Shown here piece by piece: positions 50,029 through 58,044 of a DNA stretch of 64,000 nucleotides; within the stretch, counting starts at the first letter, position 1; the number at the start of each line of letters is the position of its first letter. The notes beneath the pieces were generated by a model. That model made no database searches and was not told the origin of the DNA. It was given only the letters and a program-made list of their open reading frames with translations. Source of the stretch: an uncultured Bacillota bacterium (lineage in GTDB: Bacteria > Bacillota > Clostridia > Lachnospirales > CAG-274); contig CATZZP010000009.1 of the NCBI GenBank assembly GCA_958426775.1, positions 8,961 to 72,960 on the forward strand, in the 5' to 3' direction. Position numbers and translations under genes: made by a program.

Positions 50029-50057
50029 ATTATAACATTTATTGAATTTTTTTTCAA
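50029..50057 (-). promoter_or_regulatory. sigma-A-type promoter of the hyd operon
   Basis: On the minus strand: TTGAAA, a 17-bp spacer, then TATAAT preceded by TGT. It is 48 bp upstream of the hydC ATG. Confidence 0.75.
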
Positions 50058-50174
50058 GTAAACCCAATGTATTTTTGTATTATTTGTGTAAAACAAACAA
50101 TTTTTTACATTTTTTATTTTAAAACAAATATTATTTTGTATAAATTCCATAATTTTTAAGTACATTGCATATTT

Positions 50175-50203
50175 TTGTCAATTATGGTATATTTATATAT
50201 AAT
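50175..50203 (+). promoter_or_regulatory. sigma-A-type promoter of the small-protein/permease operon
   Basis: TTGTCA, a 17-bp spacer, then TATAAT, 28 bp before the start codon. It is divergent from the hyd promoter, and the 117 bp between them are A/T-rich without other clear signals. Confidence 0.75.
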
Positions 50204-50230
50204 ATTTTATTCAAATACGGGGGCGATTTT

Positions 50231-50383
50231 ATGGATATTGAAAAAGAACTTATTAAACGAATAGACGAGCTTGAAAGCAAGACTTATATTTTTCCGGAGA
50301 AATTTACTGAAAAGGACTATATTTTTACCGCTGTTGTAATTTTAATTTGCCTTATTGTGGTAATAGGAGGTGCTCTTCTATGA
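50231..50383 (+). CDS. 50-residue single-pass membrane protein
   Basis: A short gene whose acidic N-terminus (DIEKELIKRIDELE, about 2-15) precedes one hydrophobic helix (about 31-50). The ATG at 50231 follows GGGGGCG. It overlaps the permease gene by 4 bases (ATGA), so the two are translationally coupled, as for a small subunit or regulator of the transporter. I do not recognise a family. The small size weakens the call, but promoter, ribosome binding site and overlap all agree. Confidence 0.75.
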   Translation: MDIEKELIKRIDELESKTYIFPEKFTEKDYIFTAVVILICLIVVIGGALL

Positions 50384-51795
50384 CAAGAGAGGTTGAACAG
50401 GCTGTTGAAAGGGAGGCTGTTCTGGGTACAATGCCTGTAATGAACAGTGAAAGGCTTTACGGCTTTGTAGATGCCCTCCTTATTTTATCAGGCTACTGTA
50501 TTGCAACCTGGAGCTACACTCAAGGGGCATATCTTACTACCCTTGTAGGCTTTAAACAGCTTCTTATAGGGGCTTTTTTCGGTGCAATACTTATGCTTGC
50601 AATATATCAGCTGCCTGTTATTCTTTCTACCCGTTACGGCATTGATATATGGGTTTGGCTAAGGGCAGTTTTAGGCTACAAAGGTATAGTAATTATGTCC
50701 CTTGTAATTATATTTGTAAATTATCCCTGGTATGCTGTTTCGGCAGACCTTTTTGCCTCGTCTATGAACACGCTTTTAGGTATATTCGGTATACCCGAAA
50801 TACCTCACGTACTCCTTGCCACAGGCTGTGTTGTAATAGGTACCGCCCTTGCATACAGGGGTGTAGGGGCAATTACCGTAACAACACGTGTCCTTGTGCC
50901 TATGCTTTTACTTGTAGGTGTATTTGTGCTTATTGCAGGCTTTACTACAGTGCCTCCGGAGGCAATTTTAAATTACAGACCAAAAAATTATGAAGAGGGA
51001 AATATTATCCCCTACATTATTTCCATTGAGGCTAACTTTGCCTTTGTAATTACCCTTGTAGGCGGTATGGCAGGCATCCCCCGTCTTACCAAAACCGAAA
51101 GAGCAGGCTTTTGGGCAGGGGTACTGGGACAGGGGCTTGCAGGCTCATTTTTTGTTGTTTTAGGTGCAGTTATGGCTATAGCTATGGAATATGCTACAGG
51201 CGAGGCTGTATCTGATCCTACCCTTATGCTGGTTACTCTTACAGTACCTGCTATGGGACTTTGCTCACTTTTGCTTGTTGCCTTTGCCAACATAGGTACA
51301 CAGGCAGTAGGTGCTTATTTATACGGTGTAATGCTTAAGTCTTCTTTTAAGAAAATAGGCTATCGCTCTCTTATAATTATACTTGCCATTTACGTTACTC
51401 TCCTTTGTATATGGGGTAAGATAACGGAGTATTTCGGCTCATTTTTAACAATAAGTGCCTGTGTATATGCTCCCCTTGCCGCATTGCTTTTTACAGACTT
51501 CTTTTTTATAAGAAAGCAAAGAATTTCCTTGTATTCAGCTTATAAGCTCAAGGGCTTTAACGCTTATAAATACACTAAGGGCTTTAATATCATAGGCTTT
51601 ATATGTATGGTTTTCGGTTTTTGTATATCCATTGCTATATATAACCCCGTAAGCTGTCAGGTACATATACCGTTTCTGTTTTATTTTACACCTACAGGCT
51701 TTTCCTTTTTAAGCACCTGTGTGCTTTACTATGTGCTTAATCAGATACCCCCTGTTAAAAGGTATATGTTAAGGGACAGTGAGGAAATTAAATGA
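50380..51795 (+). CDS. NCS1-family nucleobase/cation symporter-like permease
   Basis: A 471-residue membrane protein with about 12 hydrophobic helices. The RLYGFVDALLILSGYCIATWSYTQGAYL start, the GIDIWVWLRAVLGYKG region and the ADFFF-like TDFFFIRKQRISL motif near helix 10 fit the purine/cytosine/thiamine permease family. The ATG at 50380 lies behind AGGAGGTG. It is coupled to genes on both sides (ATGA overlaps): the 50-residue protein before and the acyltransferase after. The substrate cannot be told from sequence. Confidence 0.85.
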   Translation: MTREVEQAVEREAVLGTMPVMNSERLYGFVDALLILSGYCIATWSYTQGAYLTTLVGFKQLLIGAFFGAILMLAIYQLPVILSTRYGIDIWVWLRAVLGYKGIVIMSLVIIFVNYPWYAVSADLFASSMNTLLGIFGIPEIPHVLLATGCVVIGTALAYRGVGAITVTTRVLVPMLLLVGVFVLIAGFTTVPPEAILNYRPKNYEEGNIIPYIISIEANFAFVITLVGGMAGIPRLTKTERAGFWAGVLGQGLAGSFFVVLGAVMAIAMEYATGEAVSDPTLMLVTLTVPAMGLCSLLLVAFANIGTQAVGAYLYGVMLKSSFKKIGYRSLIIILAIYVTLLCIWGKITEYFGSFLTISACVYAPLAALLFTDFFFIRKQRISLYSAYKLKGFNAYKYTKGFNIIGFICMVFGFCISIAIYNPVSCQVHIPFLFYFTPTGFSFLSTCVLYYVLNQIPPVKRYMLRDSEEIK

Positions 51796-53042
51796 AAAAA
51801 CGGATAATTACAACTCCCTTTGACCGAAATATGCTACCCCCTCGGCAAAATCTGTTTTTTATGCCCTTTATATGGCTTGGAGCTTATATCACCACAAAGA
51901 GAAATCAGCTCAAAATTACTAAAATAAATATGGAGGGGATAAAACCACCCTTTATTGTATTTGGCAATCATCAGGCATTTATGGATTTTCTTGTAACACC
52001 TCTTGCCCTCTTCCCCTACAGGGCAAACTATATATCGGAGCTTGAGGGCTTTGAGTATTACGGCGGTTGGCTTTACAGACAGGTGGGAGCCTTAGGCACA
52101 AGAAAGTTTGTAGATGATATGGCTCTTATAAAAAACATAATAAACGTAGTAAAGCGTGGGGATATTATTGTAATTTATCCTGAGGCACGGTATTGTAATG
52201 CAGGCACATCTACCATTATACCCGACTCTGTAGGTAAACTTTGCAAAATCCTTAATGTACCTGTTGTGACCCTTAATATGAAGGGTAATTATTTACGTTC
52301 TCCCATATGGAATACAAAGGTGAGAAAGCAGGCAAGGCTAAGTGCCGAAATACGCTGTATCTACAGTGCCGATGAGGTTAGAAGGGCAAGTGCGGAGGAG
52401 ATAAATAATAATATTCGCAAGGCTATTGCCTTTGATGAATATGAATATCAGCTTAAAAACAAAATTTCAATTACCCACCCTGAACGAGCAGAGGGCCTGG
52501 AGGCTGTGCTTTATAAATGCCCTGTATGCAAAAGTGAATTTAAGATAGTATCAAAGGGTGCGACCCTGACCTGTACCGGCTGTAACACTAAATGGGAAAT
52601 GGATAATTACGGCAGACTTAATGCCTTAAATAATGAGTCTTTTACTTTAACTCATATACCCGACTTTTATGAATGGCAAAGACAGGAGCTTATAAAAGAA
52701 ATAAATAACTACAGCTTTAAGGGTAGGGTACATATTGAGTCACTGCCTAATGAATATAACTTTATAGACTTAGGCGAGGGCATACTTGAGCATAATCACA
52801 AGGGCTTTTATCTGACCTTTAAAGACTACGGAGAGGAAAAGGAGAAAACCGTGTTTTTCCCTGCTAAAACAACCTTTTCTCTCCATACAGAGTACAACTA
52901 CAGAAATAAGGGTCCCTGTATTACCCTTTCAACGGTTGATAACACCTACTTTATTTACCCTCTTTCAGAGGGCTTTAATCCTACTAAATTACAATTTGCA
53001 ACTGAATACTTTTATACCTTAAAAAATAAAGGAGATAGCTAA
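51792..53042 (+). CDS. acyltransferase with C-terminal zinc ribbon
   Basis: A 416-residue protein. The N-terminal half is a PlsC-type acyltransferase with GNHQAFMDF (H-x4-D, near 58) and a modified IYPEARY in place of FPEGTR. The middle has a zinc ribbon (CPVCKSEF...CTGCNTKW, about 237-262), and the C-terminus (about 280-416) is beta-rich and unassigned. It begins inside the permease stop (ATGA), so the three genes form one operon. The substrate is unknown; the departure from the normal motif suggests a non-phospholipid acceptor. It ends within the stem of a bidirectional terminator. Confidence 0.82.
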   Translation: MKKRIITTPFDRNMLPPRQNLFFMPFIWLGAYITTKRNQLKITKINMEGIKPPFIVFGNHQAFMDFLVTPLALFPYRANYISELEGFEYYGGWLYRQVGALGTRKFVDDMALIKNIINVVKRGDIIVIYPEARYCNAGTSTIIPDSVGKLCKILNVPVVTLNMKGNYLRSPIWNTKVRKQARLSAEIRCIYSADEVRRASAEEINNNIRKAIAFDEYEYQLKNKISITHPERAEGLEAVLYKCPVCKSEFKIVSKGATLTCTGCNTKWEMDNYGRLNALNNESFTLTHIPDFYEWQRQELIKEINNYSFKGRVHIESLPNEYNFIDLGEGILEHNHKGFYLTFKDYGEEKEKTVFFPAKTTFSLHTEYNYRNKGPCITLSTVDNTYFIYPLSEGFNPTKLQFATEYFYTLKNKGDS

Positions 53043-53058
53043 GTCAGCTATCTCCTTT
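53028..53058. terminator. bidirectional terminator inside the last codons of two convergent genes
   Basis: A perfect 13-bp stem, AAAGGAGATAGCT/AGCTATCTCCTTT, with a short loop. Both genes end within it; each is read as KGDS and a stop. Confidence 0.92.
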
Positions 53059-54309
53059 TAACATATCCTCAATATAAATGCCGTAGCCCTTTGCAGGGTC
53101 CTGTATGAAAACATGAGTAACTGCACCTACAAGCCGACCCTCCTGTAAAATAGGAGCACCGCTCATACCCTGTACAATTCCTCCGGTTTCGTTAATAAGG
53201 TCCTTATCGGTTATTCTTATTACCATAGCCTTGCTTTTATCTATGCTTAGGGTATCCGTACTTTCAATATTAATATCATAAGCCCTTACATTACTTCCCT
53301 TTGTAGTAACAAGAATTTGTGCCGAACCCTCCTTAACCTGATTTTTTAAAGCTATTTTACAGCTTTTTTCAGTATTTGAGGGCATATTATAAAGCCTTCC
53401 CTTTATACCGTTATAGTTGTTTTCATAAACCTGTCCCAGAATTGTATCCTTATCGGTACTGCCCATAAGCTCACCCGGCTTACCCTTTTCTCCCATGTCA
53501 ACTTCCTTTATACTTGTAGGCATAATTTTACCGTTGCGTATTTCCATTATATCCCCTGTATCAACATCTGTTACGGGATGTCCTAAGGCATAAAAGTTGC
53601 CCTCCTTGTCATAGCAGGTAACGGTACCTATTCCCTGAGTGCTGTCACGTACCCAAAGCCCCAGCTTTCTTTTACCGCTTTCACTGCTTAAGACAGGGCT
53701 TACCCTGGCTTTAAAAATTTCACCCTTACGTTCTACTGTAAGAGTAATCTCGTTTGCGGTACTGTTTTCCACATAGTTTATCAGGCTTTCCTTATCGGTA
53801 AGTGTTACTTTGTCGGCTTTCTTTATTAAATCACCGCTTTTCAGACTCTTTGCACAGGGGCTTACATATTTACCCCTTTCATTGCGGACCTCACCTGTAC
53901 CGAGAACCAGTATACCGTCTGTATTTAATTCAAGTCCTACCGCCTTACCCCAAGGTATAAGCTCCTTATTAGGCAAAACATCTATTGTGCTTTCCTTTAA
54001 AGGTATACCGCAAAAGGAAAGCCTTAAAAGTGCCTTACCTGCATTTTCCGCCTTAATTGTAACAGGGCTTTTCATATTAATGCGGATATTTTCTGTAACA
54101 GGCTTATCATTTACGGCACTTACCGCCTTATCCTTACATAAAAGCTCGCCTTTTAAGGGCATATTAAAGGTAAGAGTAGCACTTTCTCCGCTTAATACAA
54201 CTATATTTGACGGCAAGGCAAGCCTTACACCTCCGTAAACAGCCGATACAACAACAGCTATAATAAGTACAGCAAATATCAGCCTTGCCCTAAAACCCAT
54301 AATCTTCAA
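53044..54309 (-). CDS. spoIVB: SpoIVB peptidase
   Basis: A sporulation serine peptidase (about 421 residues) made in the forespore that signals to the mother cell to activate sigma-K. An N-terminal membrane anchor (about 8-30) and a PDZ-like region precede the peptidase domain with GIGTVTCYD, YALGHPVTDVDTG (catalytic His) and GMSGAPILQ (catalytic Ser), IVQGMSG being characteristic. The start is taken as TTG at 54309, 8 bases behind AAAGGAAG; the ATG at 54300 is farther from that site. It has a sigma-G-like promoter. Confidence 0.93.
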   Translation of the reverse strand: MKIMGFRARLIFAVLIIAVVVSAVYGGVRLALPSNIVVLSGESATLTFNMPLKGELLCKDKAVSAVNDKPVTENIRINMKSPVTIKAENAGKALLRLSFCGIPLKESTIDVLPNKELIPWGKAVGLELNTDGILVLGTGEVRNERGKYVSPCAKSLKSGDLIKKADKVTLTDKESLINYVENSTANEITLTVERKGEIFKARVSPVLSSESGKRKLGLWVRDSTQGIGTVTCYDKEGNFYALGHPVTDVDTGDIMEIRNGKIMPTSIKEVDMGEKGKPGELMGSTDKDTILGQVYENNYNGIKGRLYNMPSNTEKSCKIALKNQVKEGSAQILVTTKGSNVRAYDINIESTDTLSIDKSKAMVIRITDKDLINETGGIVQGMSGAPILQEGRLVGAVTHVFIQDPAKGYGIYIEDMLKGDS

Positions 54310-54310
54310 A

Positions 54311-54386
54311 AAAACACTTCCTTTAAGGTTTGCTTTCAAGGTCAAAACCTTGCTTGTAAATTAGCATAACCTAAAGGGAGTGTTTT
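54311..54386 (-). terminator. long imperfect hairpin overlapping the spoIVB ribosome binding site
   Basis: The arms AAAACACT-CCTTTA-GGTT (54368-54386 and 54311-54330) match except for one mismatch and one extra base, enclose a second hairpin (CAAGGT/ACCTTG), and end in T7 next to the spoIVB start. It would terminate read-through from the TPR gene. The spoIVB ribosome binding site (54315-54324) lies in the second arm. Confidence 0.75.
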
Positions 54387-54391
54387 ATTCA
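54362..54391 (-). promoter_or_regulatory. spoIVB: sigma-G-type promoter of spoIVB
   Basis: Minus strand TGAATA, a 17-bp spacer, then TATGCTA, close to the forespore consensus TGAATA/CATACTA. It lies between the two arms of the long hairpin, so a transcript that starts here lacks the first arm. Confidence 0.7.
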
Positions 54392-54392
54392 T

Positions 54393-55658
54393 TTAAAAAT
54401 CCTCTGCAATATCCAGCATTTCATCAAAGGTCTTTTCGGGATAGATTTTATTAAACAGGCTGTAGGCTCTTCTTAAGCCTTCACCATCCTGTATATCCAT
54501 ATATTTCTTAACAAGGTGTAAAACTGTTTCTCCGCATACCCTTTTATTGACCGTAAGGTTGTTAAGGGCATAGTTTATTATATCCTCTGCCTTATTATAA
54601 AGCTCCATAGACATATATATATCTGCAAGGGTATTTATATTGTCTATACACTCCTTATTATTTACACCCAGGATTTTACTGCGTATTCCCAGAGCCTCTG
54701 AATAAAGCTGTGCCGCCTTGGCATATTCATTCAAATTAAGATACATATGCCCCAAATCCGCCAGATTGGTTGCATATATTATATGCTCCGTACCCATACT
54801 TTTTTTAATAATATTAATTGACTTTTGCTTTAAGGTAATTCCCTTTTCTGGACTGCCCATCTTTGTATAGCAGTCTGCAAGCTGAGATAAAGCATTTGCG
54901 TAATTGTGCTGGTCTGTACCGTAATTTTGCTTTATAGCATCAATCAGTACATTATAGTTTTCAACAGCCTCCTCATACTTTCTGCTCTTATAAAGAAAGG
55001 CTGAGTAAAAGCCCAGAGCATTTATATATTCTTCAAAGCCCTTGCTGTTTTGCCTATAAACCTCCATGGCTCTTTTCATATACTCTCCGCCCAACGCAAA
55101 ATCCTTTGTTTCAATATAACACATGCCCAGGTTAAAAAGATTATCACCATAGGCTATATCCTTTTTGCTTCTGCTGTTAAGTGCTTTTGCATAGTATTGT
55201 GCCGCATCTGTAAATCTATGGAGATTTTTATACTCTGAGGCTAGGTTGTAGCAGGCATCAATCAAATCCTTATCCGTCTCCTTTAACAAGGCTGACCTTA
55301 AATTGTAACACTTTTTAAAATAAGCAAGGGCTGTATCGTGCTGATGAAGCTTATCGTGAGCAATACCTATATTATTGTACACATCACTGAGTTTAAGGCA
55401 TTTACCCCTATTATTTTCTATCTCATCAGCTGCCTTAAGGTATACACTTACAGCCTTTTCATAATTACCGCCCTCATCATAGGCACAGGCAAGGTTAAAA
55501 AGGTCTTTGCCGAACTCCTCCGGGGTTACAAGCTTTTTTGCCCTGTAGGTGCTTATAAGTCGCTCCCCTGTCTGCTGTGCCTTTTCATAATCCTCGTCAT
55601 AATAATAGCTTAAAAATCTGTTTCTAAGCTTTTTAATTTCGTAAATATCCTTATTCAT
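54393..55658 (-). CDS. tetratricopeptide repeat protein
   Basis: A 421-residue soluble protein made almost wholly of TPR helices (about 10 repeats; typical stretches are AHDKLHQHDTALAYFKKCYNL, cut here to key residues, and YAKAAQLYSEALGIR). It has no enzyme domain. Such proteins are scaffolds for other proteins, and the partner is unknown. It overlaps the recX stop by 8 bases, so it is co-transcribed with recX. GGAGGAAGA precedes the ATG. Confidence 0.85.
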   Translation of the reverse strand: MNKDIYEIKKLRNRFLSYYYDEDYEKAQQTGERLISTYRAKKLVTPEEFGKDLFNLACAYDEGGNYEKAVSVYLKAADEIENNRGKCLKLSDVYNNIGIAHDKLHQHDTALAYFKKCYNLRSALLKETDKDLIDACYNLASEYKNLHRFTDAAQYYAKALNSRSKKDIAYGDNLFNLGMCYIETKDFALGGEYMKRAMEVYRQNSKGFEEYINALGFYSAFLYKSRKYEEAVENYNVLIDAIKQNYGTDQHNYANALSQLADCYTKMGSPEKGITLKQKSINIIKKSMGTEHIIYATNLADLGHMYLNLNEYAKAAQLYSEALGIRSKILGVNNKECIDNINTLADIYMSMELYNKAEDIINYALNNLTVNKRVCGETVLHLVKKYMDIQDGEGLRRAYSLFNKIYPEKTFDEMLDIAEDF

Positions 55659-56286
55659 TATCTTCCTCCGAAAAGTTATCAGTAAGCCTGTAAAAAACTG
55701 AATTAATCACATCATAGGAAAAACCCCTGCCAAGCAGAAATCTGTAATACTTCGCCTTTTCCTTACTGTCAGGTGTACTGTTGCCCTTAAGCCGCTTTTT
55801 CAAAAGCTCAAAAGCCTTTTCCTCCTCATTAAGGTCAGCCTCATCAAGGGCATTAAAAGCCTCTTCTTCCTTTATACCCTTTGCCTTAAGGTTAGATAAA
55901 ATCCTGCGTTTGCCCCAACCCTTGTATTTAAAGCTGTCATTAATGTAAGATACCGCATAATCCCTGTCATTTATATAGCCGTAGCCCTTAAGCATTTCTA
56001 TTACTCTTTCACATATTTCAGGGCTGTAATCCGTGCTTAGCCTTTTCATAAGCTCCTTTTCGGTTCTTGCAGAAAACCCAAGCAGTTTTATTGCCTTATC
56101 CCTTGCCTTAACGTAAATCAGCTCGTTTAATATATAATTATACCTTTCAGGACTTATTTGTTCACCCTCTTTTATATGATAAAAAAGAGCATCAACCTCT
56201 GTCATACCAAAGGCAAATTTATTATCTATAAAAACAGAAACTCTGTTTTGTCTGTTTTTTTGTTTAGTCACTGATGTTATAATCAT
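55651..56286 (-). CDS. recX: regulatory protein RecX
   Basis: A 211-residue helical protein that inhibits RecA filament growth. Family features are the three-helix repeats (KAIKLLGFSARTEKELMKRL, YINDRDYAVSYI, GWGKRRILSNLKAKGI; each shortened). AGGAGATAA precedes the ATG. recA is not nearby. It is the first gene of the recX-TPR operon. Confidence 0.92.
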   Translation of the reverse strand: MIITSVTKQKNRQNRVSVFIDNKFAFGMTEVDALFYHIKEGEQISPERYNYILNELIYVKARDKAIKLLGFSARTEKELMKRLSTDYSPEICERVIEMLKGYGYINDRDYAVSYINDSFKYKGWGKRRILSNLKAKGIKEEEAFNALDEADLNEEEKAFELLKKRLKGNSTPDSKEKAKYYRFLLGRGFSYDVINSVFYRLTDNFSEEDNE

Positions 56287-56311
56287 ATTATCTCCTAAAA
56301 AATTTTAATTA

Positions 56312-56333
56312 ATTTGTAATATTTTTTACAAAT
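56312..56333. promoter_or_regulatory. inverted repeat upstream of the secreted protein gene
   Basis: ATTTGTAA-N6-TTACAAAT, perfect 8-bp arms, 8 bp before a TATAAT box (56342-56347). It is a candidate operator, similar in shape to but not the exact spacing of a TnrA/GlnR box. Confidence 0.45.
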
Positions 56334-56387
56334 AATTAATGGTATAATGTTTTTTGTTACTACAAAAAATAATTAAGGGTGTTTATT

Positions 56388-58007
56388 ATGAAATTTTACC
56401 AAAATCTTAGGCATATTTCAAGCCTAATAACATTAACCGGCATAATTGCTTTAAGTTGTTTTACCGTTAATGCTATGGCAAAAAGCTCAAGTGCAGCAAT
56501 GGTAAAGCCCACTACTACAACAACTACTACGGAAGCTACTACAGAAAGTACAACCGAAGCTGCTACCGAAACCGTATCAGAAACTACAACAGAAGCTGTA
56601 ACCAAGGCTGACGGCACTTTAATGAATGATGAGGAACTTAAGATTTACAATATAGTAAAAAATACACCTCCTACCTATGTATCAACAGCCAATACAATAG
56701 TTAAGCCCGTAGATACCTTTGAGGAAACAGGGGAGTATATCCAAAGTAAAAGAACCTTTAACTTCCCCGGAGGAGATTACTACAACATTATAAGATATGA
56801 ATATAAAAGCGGTGCACCAAACACATTAAACAGGTATATTGATATACCCGGCTCATCTATTGAAATAAGGTATGTATTAGACAGCGGTGAATGGTATTGT
56901 ACTACAAACATAGCAAATACCGCCGCAAAAACAATGTTTATTGATACTGATAAGGCATCTATGATAGTAAGTGTTCCCGGTGTGTATAAAAACAGCTTTT
57001 TAAACAATACCTTAGAGATTGTACCTGAGCTTGAGCAAGGCATTACAATTACCAAAACCGACACAGGCTACAGACTTAACTATACCCTGCCTGTACAACA
57101 GGGTGTAATAGGTGAAATATGGTATCTTTACTCCTCAGGCAAGCTTGCCGATTGGAATAACATTAATCACTTTAATGTTTTAAACCATGATTTTAATGCA
57201 ACCCACCGTATTTCGTTTGACGGATATTATTATCCAACCCCATATAACTATGTGCCTACAGGTAATAATATCCTTTACAGACAGCCCTCTGATTATGTAG
57301 GCTCACTGTTTGTAAAATACGGAGATTTTCCTGCCGCAAACAGACTTGGTTATGTGCTGACCTATACCTGTATGCTTAACCAGAATGCTCAAGGCTATTG
57401 GGGTACGGGACCTCAGTCGGAATGGCTTTATACTGACTTTAATATAGGCCCTAATTTTTATGATACAAGGTTTAATACCGACTTTGCCTGCAGTCTTTTA
57501 GATGCCTATAAGCGTTACGGCAACAGTGAGTTTTTAACTGCCGCCGTAAAGTATACGGAGTATTTTAACAAGCACGTATTAAACCACAGCTATACAACCA
57601 AAAACGGCGGATATTTAGTTGAGGACTACGGCTCATACAACGGTAACCACACTAAAACTCATGTATCCCTTAATCATCAGCTTGCCGAAATAAATTATTT
57701 ATATCAGCTTTATGATATTACAAGGGAGGAAAGCTATTTACAGCTTGCAGATAAAATGCTGGTGGCTATTGAGGATACTCGTGACCAATGGGTGCTTGCA
57801 GACAATAACCTTAACTATGCTATTTTCTACACAGGCACATATAACGTAATGAAGGACTATCCTTATTTAACCTATAACGACCTTTTTACAACCAAAAAGC
57901 TGCTTAACAACTACTTTAACCGTTCAAATGCCACAATAGACTATCTTATGGCATGTAAAATGGAGTGGATGACAGCAAACAATATTACAGGCTATCAGAC
58001 AAACTAA
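56388..58007 (+). CDS. secreted protein with Thr/Glu linker and alpha-helical toroid-like domain
   Basis: A 539-residue exported protein. The signal peptide (about 1-31, ending FTVNAMA) is followed by a TTTTEATTE linker (about 40-68), a beta-rich region (about 85-260) and a helical C-terminal region (about 320-539) with DFACSLLDAYKRYGNSEFL, HVSLNHQLAEINYLYQLYD and SYLQLADKMLVAIE. That pattern resembles the alpha/alpha barrels of glucuronyl C5-epimerases and glycosidases. The ATG at 56388 lies behind AAGGGTG. The family is uncertain, but a carbohydrate-active surface or secreted protein is likely. Confidence 0.7.
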   Translation: MKFYQNLRHISSLITLTGIIALSCFTVNAMAKSSSAAMVKPTTTTTTTEATTESTTEAATETVSETTTEAVTKADGTLMNDEELKIYNIVKNTPPTYVSTANTIVKPVDTFEETGEYIQSKRTFNFPGGDYYNIIRYEYKSGAPNTLNRYIDIPGSSIEIRYVLDSGEWYCTTNIANTAAKTMFIDTDKASMIVSVPGVYKNSFLNNTLEIVPELEQGITITKTDTGYRLNYTLPVQQGVIGEIWYLYSSGKLADWNNINHFNVLNHDFNATHRISFDGYYYPTPYNYVPTGNNILYRQPSDYVGSLFVKYGDFPAANRLGYVLTYTCMLNQNAQGYWGTGPQSEWLYTDFNIGPNFYDTRFNTDFACSLLDAYKRYGNSEFLTAAVKYTEYFNKHVLNHSYTTKNGGYLVEDYGSYNGNHTKTHVSLNHQLAEINYLYQLYDITREESYLQLADKMLVAIEDTRDQWVLADNNLNYAIFYTGTYNVMKDYPYLTYNDLFTTKKLLNNYFNRSNATIDYLMACKMEWMTANNITGYQTN

Positions 58008-58012
58008 ATTTT

Positions 58013-58044
58013 ATGGGTGTTGCATATTGCGACACCCATTTTAT
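58013..58044 (+). terminator. terminator after the secreted protein gene
   Basis: ATGGGTGT pairs with ACACCCAT (58013-58020 and 58032-58039), followed by TTTATTT. Confidence 0.8.
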
